The notes below the pieces were generated by a model, which saw only the letters and a list, made by a program, of their open reading frames with translations, had not been told where the DNA came from and did not search any database. Shown here in pieces: positions 24,474 through 33,598 of a stretch of DNA of 43,732 nt (positions are counted from its first letter, which is position 1; every line of letters starts with the position of its first letter). The stretch is from Oligoflexia bacterium (GTDB lineage: Bacteria > Bdellovibrionota > Bdellovibrionia > JABDDW01), in assembly GCA_034439615.1 (NCBI GenBank), contig JAWXAT010000047.1, positions 197,984 through 241,715 on the forward strand, given 5' to 3'. A program made the position numbers and the translations under genes.

Positions 24474-25091
24474 TTACATTGAGCGAAAGAAATTAACTGG
24501 GCCAACACCTTCGCGAATAACACGTACTGAATTTTCGCTAAGGTCTACAACACTGGTAATGCGTGGAGCAATAGCTCCACCATCAACGATGCCATCAACT
24601 TTTCCGTGATACCAACGTGCGATTGAAAGTGGATCAACAGGACCGCTTTCCATTCGAACTGTTGAACTCAAAAACGGGCTCTTTAATGCACGAATTAAAT
24701 CTAAAGTGGTCTCATGCTCAGGAATACGAATACCAACAGATTCTCGTTTCATTCCAGCCAATGGCGGAACTTTATCTGTAGCACGTAAGATAAAAGTATA
24801 TGGCCCGGGTAAATGCTGTTTTAAGAAAAATTCAGCAAATTCATCAATCACGGCATATTCACGCACCATCTCTAAATCTGAACACATAACTGTATAGGGT
24901 TTATCAACAGGACGTAATTGAATTTGGGTGATGCGCTCTGTTGCTTTTTCGCTGTGAAGAGCACAGCCAATGGAATAACCCGTATCGGTTGGGTAAACCA
25001 CAACCGCGTCGTTCTTTATGAACTTTACTGTGTCGGTGAATTCTTTTGTATTACGAGGATCATCCCCGTCGTGAAATATGGCTAAAAACAT
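24474..25091 (-). CDS. YciO/YrdC/Sua5-family protein (threonylcarbamoyl-AMP synthase-like)
   Basis: 205 residues of the YrdC fold. Motifs are AVVVYPTDTGYSIGCAL near residue 30, RPVDKPYTVMCSDL, LPGPYTFILRAT, KRESVGIRIPEH and SPFLSSTVRMESG. True TsaC/Sua5 makes threonylcarbamoyl-adenylate for tRNA t6A37. The YPTDTGYSIGC and RPVDKP forms are closer to YciO, whose activity is weaker and less certain. Only this copy is in the window, so whether it provides t6A cannot be told. It lies between greB and the beta-propeller gene in one direction. Confidence 0.85.
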   Translation of the reverse strand: MFLAIFHDGDDPRNTKEFTDTVKFIKNDAVVVYPTDTGYSIGCALHSEKATERITQIQLRPVDKPYTVMCSDLEMVREYAVIDEFAEFFLKQHLPGPYTFILRATDKVPPLAGMKRESVGIRIPEHETTLDLIRALKSPFLSSTVRMESGPVDPLSIARWYHGKVDGIVDGGAIAPRITSVVDLSENSVRVIREGVGPVNFFRSM

Positions 25092-25132
25092 GTTCTTGAT
25101 TAAACACCAAGTTTAATAAAAGTCTAGTGGAT

Positions 25133-25711
25133 TTAGCTTGTTCCGTCTTCTGGGTACTCAATTTTAAGAATTTTCAGCTCAGTCTCACCATTGGGTCGTT
25201 GCACAATGACGTGTGAGCCCTTTTGGGCATTCATCAAAGCCTTAGCCACAGGTGACACCCAGCTAATCTTACGACTTTCGATATCGATTTCATCCTCGCC
25301 TACGATTTGATAGCTAAGTTTACGGCCATCTTCATCTTCAACGGTTACCTTTGCGCCAAACAAAACCTGCTCTTTGGATTGTTTTCCAAGCTCAACTACG
25401 ACTGCACTGGCCATACGTTTACCCAAGAATTTTAGCCTTCGGTCGATTTCGCGTAGTCTTCGCTTTCCATAAATGTAATCACCATTTTCTGAGCGATCAC
25501 CGTTGCTCGCGGCCCAAGCGATTGTTTCTACAAGTTTTGGACGCTCGTCATGAAAGAGCTTTTGATATTCAGTTTTTAATTTTTGAAAACCATTGGGCGT
25601 GATGTAGTTTTTGTAACCATCGGGTGAGCTGCCACCTTCGTCGCCATCTTCATCGTTATCTAAATCAGAATCAGTGAGGTCATCTTCTTCATTATGCAAC
25701 ATTGATTTCAC
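25133..25711 (-). CDS. greB: Transcription elongation factor GreB
   Basis: 192 residues from a GTG at 25711; an in-frame ATG at 25702 is an alternative, and the start overlaps the MFS stop. The coiled-coil carries SNGDRSENGDYIYGKRRL and IDRRLKFLGKR, the GreB form of the motif with its basic patch and acidic tip, and the C-terminal domain has VSWVSPVAKAL-like sequence (WVSPVAKALMNAQKG). GreB stimulates RNA cleavage in backtracked polymerase. About 30 residues at the start are very acidic (runs of Asp and Glu), an extension not found in E. coli GreB. It follows the MFS gene and precedes the YciO-like gene by 41 bases. Confidence 0.9.
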   Translation of the reverse strand: MKSMLHNEEDDLTDSDLDNDEDGDEGGSSPDGYKNYITPNGFQKLKTEYQKLFHDERPKLVETIAWAASNGDRSENGDYIYGKRRLREIDRRLKFLGKRMASAVVVELGKQSKEQVLFGAKVTVEDEDGRKLSYQIVGEDEIDIESRKISWVSPVAKALMNAQKGSHVIVQRPNGETELKILKIEYPEDGTS

Positions 25712-26894
25712 CGCTCGTTCTTTCTTTAAAGAATATCAAAAGAATAACTCCAAGTAGGGCAAAAGTAGCTGAGGCCCAAAATGCCCATTGCACTCCGTAA
25801 GAATCAAAAATACTAGCAAAAATAATATTTGCTGGAACTATTCCCAGTGCATTAACCACACTGAGCCACCCATAGCTTTCACCTTTATTATCTTTATTCA
25901 CGTAATCGGCCACCAGAGCTTTTTCTACACTCTCAGTGAATCCGTAAAAGAGTCCGTAAAGACAAACTAAACCAACAAATGCATGATTCGTGAGCCCTGG
26001 TAAACCGATAAAAAAATATGACACTGCGTATGTGAGCCATCCAAAAATCATGACATATTTGCGTCCTAATTTATCTGAAATTTTTGAAATCTTGTATGAA
26101 GAATAAACGGTTACTACATTAAAAGCTGTCATGATCATGAAAATTTCACGAAGTGAAAAACCCATTTTTTTAGCTCTCAAAATTAAAAATGAATCACTGG
26201 AATTTGCTAATGCAAAAATAAAAGCGATAAAGAGGTAATGTTTGAGCTTGGGATGTAGTTTTTTAAAATTAAAAGTGAATTTTCGAGATTCAATAGCTTT
26301 ATGCACTTTAGGTTCATGAACAAATAAAGCCAGTACGATAAGTGCTAATATCCCAGCAGCGGCTGCTATCAAAAGTACTTGGGTTAAAACTACTTCGTCA
26401 TTCTCATTTAGTAAGGGCAAGATCAAAGCCAGCGTTCCCAAACCTATAACAGAACCGAGTGAATCTAAGGCGCGGTTGATTCCAAAATTTTCACCAAGAT
26501 TTTCTTTTGTGCTTAAGTCGACAATCAAAGCATCTCTAGGTGCACCTCGAATTCCTTTACCCAATCGATCAAAAACGCGAATAACGCCAATTCCAAAAGC
26601 AGAAGTACTCAGTACGATAAATGATCTGCCCACAATTGACATTGCGTAACCTAAAAAAACTAATGGTTTTCTTTTTTGAATTTTATCTGAATAGATACCT
26701 GAAAAAAGTTTTGTGATAACACTTAGTGCTTCAGAAATTCCCTCGATGAGCCCTAATCCCATAGCACTGGTGTTAAAAACAGTTACTAAATAAATGGGCA
26801 ATACTTTTGATACGACTTCACTGGAGAGGTCGTTAAAAAAACTCACCATTCCGATCCATATTACGGAGCGTCTATTTTTATCTGGTTCATTCAT
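25692..26894 (-). CDS. Major facilitator superfamily transporter
   Basis: 400 residues with about twelve hydrophobic segments. The cytoplasmic motif GIYSDKIQKRKPL between segments 2 and 3 and the stretch DRLGKGIRGAPRDALI between segments 4 and 5 mark a family of MFS proteins with an unresolved substrate range; in the second half ISDKLGRKYVMIFG repeats motif A. It is divergent from a TetR-type regulator and the intergenic region is full of inverted repeats, so the regulator may control both sides and the substrate may be a drug or toxic compound. The 3' end overlaps the greB start. Confidence 0.88.
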   Translation of the reverse strand: MNEPDKNRRSVIWIGMVSFFNDLSSEVVSKVLPIYLVTVFNTSAMGLGLIEGISEALSVITKLFSGIYSDKIQKRKPLVFLGYAMSIVGRSFIVLSTSAFGIGVIRVFDRLGKGIRGAPRDALIVDLSTKENLGENFGINRALDSLGSVIGLGTLALILPLLNENDEVVLTQVLLIAAAAGILALIVLALFVHEPKVHKAIESRKFTFNFKKLHPKLKHYLFIAFIFALANSSDSFLILRAKKMGFSLREIFMIMTAFNVVTVYSSYKISKISDKLGRKYVMIFGWLTYAVSYFFIGLPGLTNHAFVGLVCLYGLFYGFTESVEKALVADYVNKDNKGESYGWLSVVNALGIVPANIIFASIFDSYGVQWAFWASATFALLGVILLIFFKERTSGEINVA

Positions 26895-26912
26895 GGGGTC
26901 TAGGTCTAGCGG

Positions 26913-27039
26913 ATTTTAGTTTTACATGCGACTAAAATAGTGAACAGTTTCTTGCACTTAAACTGTTATCTGGCATGCCATAGGGGCTTAATAAAACAAA
27001 CGTTTAAAACAAGTGTTTGTTTTTTAAAACACTTGTTTT
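26913..27039. promoter_or_regulatory. Dense array of inverted repeats: likely operators between MFS and tetR
   Basis: Four inverted repeats lie in 127 bases: ATTTTAG/CTAAAAT (26913-26938), AACAGTTT/AAACTGTT with a 9-base spacer (26943-26967), the 10-bp palindrome TGGCATGCCA (26971-26980), and AAAACAAGTGTTT/AAACACTTGTTTT, a perfect 13-bp repeat (27006-27039). AAACAAAC and GTTTGTTT form a further overlapping pair. The last repeat abuts the -10 of the tetR promoter and is the best candidate for the TetR binding site. Confidence 0.65.
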
Positions 27040-27043
27040 ATAT

Positions 27044-27049
27044 TATAAT
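27044..27049 (+). promoter_or_regulatory. -10 element of the tetR-tolC-RND promoter
   Basis: TATAAT lies 25 bases ahead of the tetR ATG and just 4 bases after the 13-bp inverted repeat. The -35 region falls inside that repeat and is a poor match, as expected for a repressor-covered promoter. Confidence 0.45.
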
Positions 27050-27074
27050 CACAAATCATTAAGGGAAGCATTTT

Positions 27075-27725
27075 ATGCGTTTAGGTCGAATTTCAGCAAA
27101 AGCTTTAGATCCTTCTACCAGAGAAGAGATACTAAACGTTGCACAAAAGGTATTTGCCGATGTTGGCTTTAAAGAAGCTACCATTCGTCAAATCTGTAAA
27201 GCTGCAAAAGCAAATGTCTGTTTAGTCTCTTATTACTTCGGTGGAAAAGACGGCCTTTATAAAGCAATTTTTGAACGCGTCGGACAAATTCGCGCAGACC
27301 TTTCTCAAAATTTTATTAAAAAAGACCCACTTCCAGAAACGGCCGAAGCCTACCGTGAAAAGCTCGGTGTTTTTTTAGAACATATGTTTAATGAAATCGC
27401 ATCTCGCCCTGATTTTTGTAAACTTATGAATCGAGAAATTTCAGACGGAATGCCCAGAGCAGGCGAAGTAATTAAGAAATACATCGGCCAAGCAAAAGGT
27501 GCCTTTAGTGAATTTATAGCCTACGGCCAAAAAAAGAAATTCATCAATGCTCAATTAAGCCCCGATATGGTTGCTATGTCGGCAATCAATATGTTTTTGG
27601 GGTTTACCAATCAGATGAACAATCAAGTAGGATTTTTCTTTCATGATTTAAATTCGACAGATGAAATTAAAGAGGCAATTAAAAAAACAGTTACCACCAT
27701 TTTTTTTGATGGAGTGTTCAAATGA
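27075..27725 (+). CDS. TetR-family transcriptional regulator
   Basis: 216 residues. The N-terminal helix-turn-helix is typical: TREEILNVAQKVFADVGF, ATIRQICKAAKANVCLVSYY and FGGKDGLYKAIFERV (about 15-70). The C-terminal ligand domain includes NREISDGMPRAGEVIKKYI, resembling the group with CerR/DUF1956-type domains, which often control efflux operons. Its stop overlaps the tolC-like start (ATGA), so it is the first gene of the efflux operon. The perfect 13-bp inverted repeat just upstream suggests autorepression that would be relieved by an unknown ligand. Confidence 0.92.
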   Translation: MRLGRISAKALDPSTREEILNVAQKVFADVGFKEATIRQICKAAKANVCLVSYYFGGKDGLYKAIFERVGQIRADLSQNFIKKDPLPETAEAYREKLGVFLEHMFNEIASRPDFCKLMNREISDGMPRAGEVIKKYIGQAKGAFSEFIAYGQKKKFINAQLSPDMVAMSAINMFLGFTNQMNNQVGFFFHDLNSTDEIKEAIKKTVTTIFFDGVFK

Positions 27726-29146
27726 ACGCATACAAAATATTATTTACTCAGATCAGTCTCATAACTCTGTTCGGCTGGCCAACACACGCCCATGCTGAAC
27801 TAACGTTAAAAGATTATATCAATCAAGTTAAGACTCAAAACCAGGGTTACAGAGCAACACAGATTGCACAAGATGGTTTTTGGTACCGTGAAAGTGAGGG
27901 CAGTATCGATTTTATGCCATCACTTATAGGTGGAGCGAGTTACTCCGACGATAAAAAACAACAATCAAGCCCCTTGTACGGCACTCAAACTATTTCTCAA
28001 AATGCTTATCTTGGCGTTCAGACAAAACTCAGAACAGGTACTAACTTAAGTCTGACGTATAACACTACTTACGCGCAGGTAAATGGTTCAACATCAATAC
28101 CTTCTGCTGGCAACTATAGTAATGCTCCGCAAATCAGTATTTCACAACCGCTTTGGAAAGACTTCAACGCTGAACTCTCTAAAGCTTTTGAAGAAACAAC
28201 AGTTTTGTCTTTAAAAGCACAAGCTCTCTTACAAAAATTCTCATCTCATCAAATTATCTATAGCGCTGAAACAGCTTACTGGCGTTTAGCACTCTTGCGC
28301 CAAGTAGTAAATTTTGACAAAGACTCAATTGAAAGAACAAATAAAATTCTTAAATGGAATCAAAAACGTGTCAGCATGAACGTCACAGATCGCGCCGATC
28401 TACTTCAAGCCCAAGCAGCCTTAAAAGCTCGTGAGTTACAATTTCAAACAGATGAAGAATCATTAAGACAAGCTGCAAGTCTTTTTAATTCCGCACGTGG
28501 AGTTCGTGGAGATCATGTACCTGAAGTACTCACACCTATTGAAGTGGGTATAGAAAAAATGGCAGCCTCTGAAGTTAAACGACTCGCAGATCGCGCCGAT
28601 GTAACTGCCAATGTTTTAAATGCTCAAGTTCAAAAAGCACAAGCAAAGCTTGCCGCTGAAAAAGTAAAACCTGATGTTAGCCTCTACGGGACTGCGGCAT
28701 TTAACGGACGCGATTCAAATCAAAGAATAGCTACCCAACAATCTTGGAAGTCTGATTATCCAACTTATACTGTAGGTGTTAAACTTACCGTGCCATTAGG
28801 TTTGGGAATCACGAGTGACATTAAAGAAGGTTACAATGCTTCGGCTCAAGCAGCAGAGAACGCTTCATGGAGAGCACGATTTGAATTGGACCAAGATTGG
28901 TCTGATCTTCAAAAACGATTTAAAGATGCACTCACTCGTTTAGAGACAGCTCGAGATCTTGAAACGCTTCAATCAGAAAAACTTGAATATGAACGTAAAC
29001 GTTTCGGTAACGGACGCACCACCAGTTATCAAGTTTTACAATTTGAAGATCATTTCTCTGATGCACGACTCATTAGAATTAGAATTATCAATGACATCAT
29101 CTCACTTCGAGCCCTGTCTCGTCTTTACAACGGAGAATCACTGTGA
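27722..29146 (+). CDS. Outer-membrane efflux channel, TolC family
   Basis: 474 residues with a signal peptide (ending THAHA) and the outer-membrane efflux pattern: long amphipathic helices containing ETAYWRLALLRQVVNF and ADLLQAQAALKARELQ, a beta segment with YGTAAFNGRDSNQ, PTYTVGVKLTVPLG, and a C-terminal helix with RFGNGRTTSYQVLQFED. It provides the exit duct for the RND pump encoded next. Both junctions are 4-base overlaps, indicating coupled translation and a fixed stoichiometry. No periplasmic adaptor gene intervenes. Confidence 0.88.
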   Translation: MNAYKILFTQISLITLFGWPTHAHAELTLKDYINQVKTQNQGYRATQIAQDGFWYRESEGSIDFMPSLIGGASYSDDKKQQSSPLYGTQTISQNAYLGVQTKLRTGTNLSLTYNTTYAQVNGSTSIPSAGNYSNAPQISISQPLWKDFNAELSKAFEETTVLSLKAQALLQKFSSHQIIYSAETAYWRLALLRQVVNFDKDSIERTNKILKWNQKRVSMNVTDRADLLQAQAALKARELQFQTDEESLRQAASLFNSARGVRGDHVPEVLTPIEVGIEKMAASEVKRLADRADVTANVLNAQVQKAQAKLAAEKVKPDVSLYGTAAFNGRDSNQRIATQQSWKSDYPTYTVGVKLTVPLGLGITSDIKEGYNASAQAAENASWRARFELDQDWSDLQKRFKDALTRLETARDLETLQSEKLEYERKRFGNGRTTSYQVLQFEDHFSDARLIRIRIINDIISLRALSRLYNGESL

Positions 29147-32100
29147 ACTTATCTGCACTCTCAATCAGACGCCCAGTATTTTTAACCAGCATTGTGATCG
29201 TGACATTGCTCGTTGGCTTACTTGCATTGAGCAAACTCGGAGTAGATCAGTTTCCTGACGTTACATTTCCCGTAGTGGTGACAACCGTTTTATACCCGGG
29301 TGCCTCGCCCCAAGAAGTAGAAACACTTATAGTTAAACCTTTAGAAGAAAAACTTTCCTCATCTTCAGGGCTCAAGCGCCTTAATTCTGTAAGCCAAGAA
29401 GGTATGGGCTATGTCGTCTCAGAATTTGCACAAGGTGTTGATATCAAATATGCCGAACAACAAGTTCGAGATAAAGTTTCAAACGTACGTGGACAGCTAC
29501 CAAAAGATATTGAAGAACCCAGGGTTAGCCGTGTTGACGTATCTGACCAACCCATTATGAGATTTTCTCTCTCAGGTGATCTCAGTCGCGCCGAACTTTT
29601 TGATATCGCCGAGAATGACGTTAAACCACTCATTGAACAAGCAAACGGTGTTGGTCAAGTTGATATTATTGGTGGAACAAAGCGTGAAATCAAAGTTGAG
29701 GTGGATCGCAAAAAACTAAAACAACGTGAACTTTCAATTCAAACTCTAGCTCAAAAAATTGGAGCTTCAGCACAAAACGTTCCTCTAGGAAAAGTCGTAA
29801 AAGGAAATCAAGAAACAGTATTTAGAACTATTGGCGAGTTTAAGTCGATTGATCAAATTAAAAACACAGTTGTTAATTTCTTTGGTAGTGACGTCCCCGT
29901 AAGTTTATCAAGTGTAGCAAACGTCACAGACAGTGTTGAAGATGAAACAACTCGCAGTATACTTAACGGCAAAGCCGCACTTTTTATCGACGTTAGAAAA
30001 CAATCAGGCGCAAATACAGTTAGCGTAGCAGACGAAGTTATGAAAGCTGCGACAAAAATCAATAAACAATTAGCACTCAAGCAAGGCAAATTAGAAGTTT
30101 CTATACTACGCGATGGTGCCAAGTGGATTCGTGCAAACGTTGAAGACGTAAAAGGGTCAATTATAGATGGAGGCTTACTCGCCGTATTTGTCGTGTTTCT
30201 CTTCTTAGGAAATTTCAGATCAACAATCATCACAGGGCTTGCACTTCCCAACAGCATCATTGGGGCATTCATATTAATGTATCTCATGGGTTTCACCATA
30301 AACGTCATGACACTCCTTGCACTGAGCCTCGCAGTAGGCCTATTAATCGACGACGCAATTGTTGTTCGAGAAAATATATTCCGGCGTATGGAGCTAGGAG
30401 AATCAGCGCGGGTCGCCGCTGAAAAAGGAACTCAAGAAGTAACCATGGCTGTTGTTGCCACGACACTCACTGTTATAGCTGTGTTTTTACCGGTCGGTTT
30501 TTTGTCAGGTACGGTAGGACAATTTTTTAAACAATTTGGTTTAACAATTGTATTTGCAATGATCATCTCTCTTTTTGATGCGTTGACAATGGCGCCCATG
30601 TTATCTGCTTATTTCGCAGGTACGGGTCATAGCACAACAAAATTTGGAAAATTAATGGAGCGATTTTCTAAAAGTGTAGATCGAACCCATGAACGCATCA
30701 CTGGATTATACGGTAAGGTATTAAAATTCACACTCAGAAAACCTGCTGTGATTTTGGGTCTCGCACTGGTGATATTTGTTTTCAGCATGGGTTTAGCACG
30801 AAGTGTAAAAAGCACGTTCCTACCCAACTCCGACAATGGCGAATTCACGGTCAGTTTAGAAATGCCTCCAGGTACAAGTTTAGATGTCATGCAAGAGACT
30901 GCACTCAAAGTAGAAGCTGAAGTAAAAAAATTCCCTGAAATTGATCGAGTCGCAGTTACAGTGGGTAAAGGTACTGGCGAATCAAACGTAGCCTCACTTT
31001 ATGTTGCACTTACTCATTACACAAAACGTAGTTTAATGACCAATCAAGTAAAAGAACTTATACGTCCAAAACTTATTCCATATGCCTATGCGTCACCTAA
31101 AGTAACTGACGTAGATGTGGTCGGCGGAAATCAACGCCCCTTCACACTCAGTATTTCAGGAGAAAATCTTGATCAAGTTTCAGAGTATTCAAACAAGCTT
31201 GTAGCAAAGTTTAAAAAAATTCCTGGCCTCGCTGATATCGATACTAATTATCGTTTGGGAAAACCAGAATTTCAAGTGCAACTGATTCCTAATAAAGCAG
31301 AAAACTATGGAGTTCTCTCTGGAATGGTAGGTCAAGAATTACGTGGAATGCTCGAGGGTATTGTGGCTGCCAAGTATCGTGAAAATGGAAAAGAATATGA
31401 TATTCGAGTAAGACTAAAACCTGAACAAAGAGATTTAGAAAAATCTTTTAACGAACTTTACGTTCCTAATATTAACAATAATCTTGTGCAACTTGCAGAT
31501 GTATCAACGGGTGTGAAAGCAGAAGGCCCTTCAAAAATTTCACGTTATAATAGAGCGCGTACCATCATTATCTCAGCTGATCTCGCACAAGGTGGAGCAC
31601 TTGGTGATATCCGAACCGAAGCAGAGCGCATTATTGCCGAAGAAAAGCTTCCCGAAGGAATGACTTTCGCATTCTTAGGACAATCTGAAGACTTCGTCGA
31701 ACTTAGAAACAACATGCTCATCGCAGTTGGTCTTGCGGTCACTTTTGTTTATTTAATTTTAGCAAGCCTCTACGAATCTTTTGTTCTCCCATTTACAATC
31801 ATGCTTGCCTTACCACTGGCTATCGTCGGAGGACTCATCGCACTTTTCTTATTTGATGAGTCACTTAATATTTTCTCAATGATCGGTATGATCATGCTGC
31901 TGGGGCTCGTTACAAAAAATTCAATATTGCTAGTCGACTATACCCTTCAGCTCATTAAGGGAGGAATGACACGTAATGAAGCATTGCTTGAATCAGGAAT
32001 AAAACGATTGCGTCCAATCTTGATGACGACCGTTGCACTTATCGCTGGTACATTACCGATTGCTCTTGGGCTTAGTGAAGCTGCCAGGTCAAGAACCAGT

Positions 32101-32247
32101 ATGGGAATTGCAATTATCGGAGGTCTCATCAGCTCAACACTACTCACACTAGTAGTTGTACCCGCTGCATTTGGTTATATTGATGATTTCAGAAACTGGG
32201 GCGGAAGACTTCTCACAAAAATTTTCAGGCCTAAGCAAGAAGTTTAA
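29143..32247 (+). CDS. RND-family efflux pump (HAE1-type, AcrB-like)
   Basis: 1034 residues from a GTG overlapping the tolC-like stop. The architecture is that of AcrB: a first transmembrane helix, porter domain with FPDVTFPVVVTTVLYPGASP, then helices with MTLLALSLAVGLLIDDAIVV (proton-relay Asp pair), VATTLTVIAVFLPVGF, a second porter half and the terminal bundle with LLGLVTKNSILLVDY and RLRPILMTTVALIAG. It should use the proton gradient to drive export of drugs, lipids or other toxic amphiphiles through the TolC-like channel. The lysine in VTKNSILLVD matches the relay lysine. The membrane-fusion protein normally cotranscribed is absent. Confidence 0.95.
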   Translation: MNLSALSIRRPVFLTSIVIVTLLVGLLALSKLGVDQFPDVTFPVVVTTVLYPGASPQEVETLIVKPLEEKLSSSSGLKRLNSVSQEGMGYVVSEFAQGVDIKYAEQQVRDKVSNVRGQLPKDIEEPRVSRVDVSDQPIMRFSLSGDLSRAELFDIAENDVKPLIEQANGVGQVDIIGGTKREIKVEVDRKKLKQRELSIQTLAQKIGASAQNVPLGKVVKGNQETVFRTIGEFKSIDQIKNTVVNFFGSDVPVSLSSVANVTDSVEDETTRSILNGKAALFIDVRKQSGANTVSVADEVMKAATKINKQLALKQGKLEVSILRDGAKWIRANVEDVKGSIIDGGLLAVFVVFLFLGNFRSTIITGLALPNSIIGAFILMYLMGFTINVMTLLALSLAVGLLIDDAIVVRENIFRRMELGESARVAAEKGTQEVTMAVVATTLTVIAVFLPVGFLSGTVGQFFKQFGLTIVFAMIISLFDALTMAPMLSAYFAGTGHSTTKFGKLMERFSKSVDRTHERITGLYGKVLKFTLRKPAVILGLALVIFVFSMGLARSVKSTFLPNSDNGEFTVSLEMPPGTSLDVMQETALKVEAEVKKFPEIDRVAVTVGKGTGESNVASLYVALTHYTKRSLMTNQVKELIRPKLIPYAYASPKVTDVDVVGGNQRPFTLSISGENLDQVSEYSNKLVAKFKKIPGLADIDTNYRLGKPEFQVQLIPNKAENYGVLSGMVGQELRGMLEGIVAAKYRENGKEYDIRVRLKPEQRDLEKSFNELYVPNINNNLVQLADVSTGVKAEGPSKISRYNRARTIIISADLAQGGALGDIRTEAERIIAEEKLPEGMTFAFLGQSEDFVELRNNMLIAVGLAVTFVYLILASLYESFVLPFTIMLALPLAIVGGLIALFLFDESLNIFSMIGMIMLLGLVTKNSILLVDYTLQLIKGGMTRNEALLESGIKRLRPILMTTVALIAGTLPIALGLSEAARSRTSMGIAIIGGLISSTLLTLVVVPAAFGYIDDFRNWGGRLLTKIFRPKQEV

Positions 32248-32253
32248 GGTTAG

Positions 32254-32682
32254 CTACTTAACCATTGTAATGCTGACCCTATAATCACGATCACGTATTT
32301 TGGCTTTGTGGACAAATGGAACATTTAGTTTAAATACGGTTTTTTTTGACCAATGAATGTCCCAAGTTGCATCCATCGGAAAATCATTTGAGTGGTACTC
32401 AACTTGTGCTGTGAGATTGCCGCCCCTGTATTTTAAGCGGTAAAGAAAAATGGTTTCCATACGAGGACCCATTTCATGCCAGTAATATGTATCGATCCCA
32501 TAGACATTCACCGGTGTTTCTTGAAGAAAATTACGCACAATAACGTAATCTACATCGGGTGCACCGGTTTTTTTAACTTCAACGATACGGCTAAGTTTTA
32601 GACCTGGCTGAATAATACCTTGAGCTTGAACTTGGTTACATAGAAATGAAATAAGAAATATAGCACCAATTAATGACTTCAT
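32254..32682 (-). CDS. Small secreted protein, function unknown
   Basis: 142 residues from the ATG at 32682, chosen over a longer frame because a GGGGGGG tract lies 4 bases upstream and a clean signal peptide results (MKSLIGAIFLISFLCNQVQA). The mature part is mixed beta, rich in aromatic residues (DTYYWHEMGPRMETIFLYRL, WDIHWSKKTVFKL), with no cysteine. No family is recognised. It converges with the RND gene at a 6-base gap and follows a lipoprotein gene in its own direction. Confidence 0.7.
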   Translation of the reverse strand: MKSLIGAIFLISFLCNQVQAQGIIQPGLKLSRIVEVKKTGAPDVDYVIVRNFLQETPVNVYGIDTYYWHEMGPRMETIFLYRLKYRGGNLTAQVEYHSNDFPMDATWDIHWSKKTVFKLNVPFVHKAKIRDRDYRVSITMVK

Positions 32683-32739
32683 AAGGCCCCCCCTAATGTG
32701 TGCAAAGAGGTAAGCCAAAAATGCAAATGTGTCTATGCT

Positions 32740-33480
32740 TTAAAAGCCCTTGCCTGCTTCTAAATGCTTTAAAGTGTCTTGCGCGTGCTGAAGTTTAATT
32801 TTTAAGAATTTATCTGATGCTTTTAAAGACAATTCCTCAGAAGCTTCTCCGTATTTAGTTAAATGAGACTGAGCTGCTAATACATAGGCTTTAAGATCTA
32901 GAATCTGCTGGGCACAGAGATCAGCGTTATTTTTGTGATTCTCTTTAGAATAAACCCAAGCGATTTTACCTTCACTAATGAAAAATTCTAAGTGACGGCT
33001 CTTCAAAGTTGATTCCATGATACTCAATAGATGACGACTTGTGATTAAGGATAATTTTTCATCGTTGATTGATTGAGCTTTTAATTGTGGGATAATTTCT
33101 TTCATTTTTTTGAGAATTTTTCTCAGATTCAAAATTTCTTCTGAATTCGGAGAAACCAACTGACCGTTAATGTAATAAACGCGATCATACTTAATAAGAA
33201 AAGTTTCAATTAAATTTATTGCGATTTGAATTTCACTTAATTGTTCTGAACTTGGAATTTTTTGATCTAAAACAATTTCAACATCAGTTTTTGAATTATC
33301 AATTCGATGTGTTTTAGCTTTTGTTAAATGACCCGCAATTGTTGTTCGATCTTTTTGAACTTCATTAACGGAATAGTGCGGAATAGAATTATTTGAAACT
33401 TGGGATTGATAGTTTTTAGCCCCACAACCAACTAAGGTAAGGGCTAAAATCAACATGCTATAAGTATTTTTTTTGTTCAT
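32740..33480 (-). CDS. Putative lipoprotein, mainly helical
   Basis: 246 residues from the ATG at 33480; ATG at 33492 is an alternative and neither has a good ribosome site. The signal MNKKNTYSMLILALTLVGC contains a good lipobox (LVGC). The rest looks helical and charged, with many Lys, Glu, Leu and Gln in LNLRKILKKMKEIIPQLKAQ and LKAYVLAAQSHLTKYGEASE. No known domain is recognised. It follows fliW in the same direction but with a gap of 118 bases, so it may have its own promoter. Confidence 0.68.
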   Translation of the reverse strand: MNKKNTYSMLILALTLVGCGAKNYQSQVSNNSIPHYSVNEVQKDRTTIAGHLTKAKTHRIDNSKTDVEIVLDQKIPSSEQLSEIQIAINLIETFLIKYDRVYYINGQLVSPNSEEILNLRKILKKMKEIIPQLKAQSINDEKLSLITSRHLLSIMESTLKSRHLEFFISEGKIAWVYSKENHKNNADLCAQQILDLKAYVLAAQSHLTKYGEASEELSLKASDKFLKIKLQHAQDTLKHLEAGKGF

Positions 33481-33541
33481 AGGTGTGTGCATGAGCAATG
33501 AGAATGCCAATTCTATAAGGCTTTTAATGACTTATAGGCGT

Positions 33542-33555
33542 ATTTCTTAAGAAAT
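33542..33555. promoter_or_regulatory. 14-bp perfect palindrome upstream of the lipoprotein gene
   Basis: ATTTCTTAAGAAAT lies about 60 bases ahead of the minus-strand lipoprotein start and could be an operator; it is AT-rich, so chance is possible. Confidence 0.3.
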
Positions 33556-33598
33556 GAGCGAATAATGAGTAAACACCCTTACAATTTTTACTAGAATC

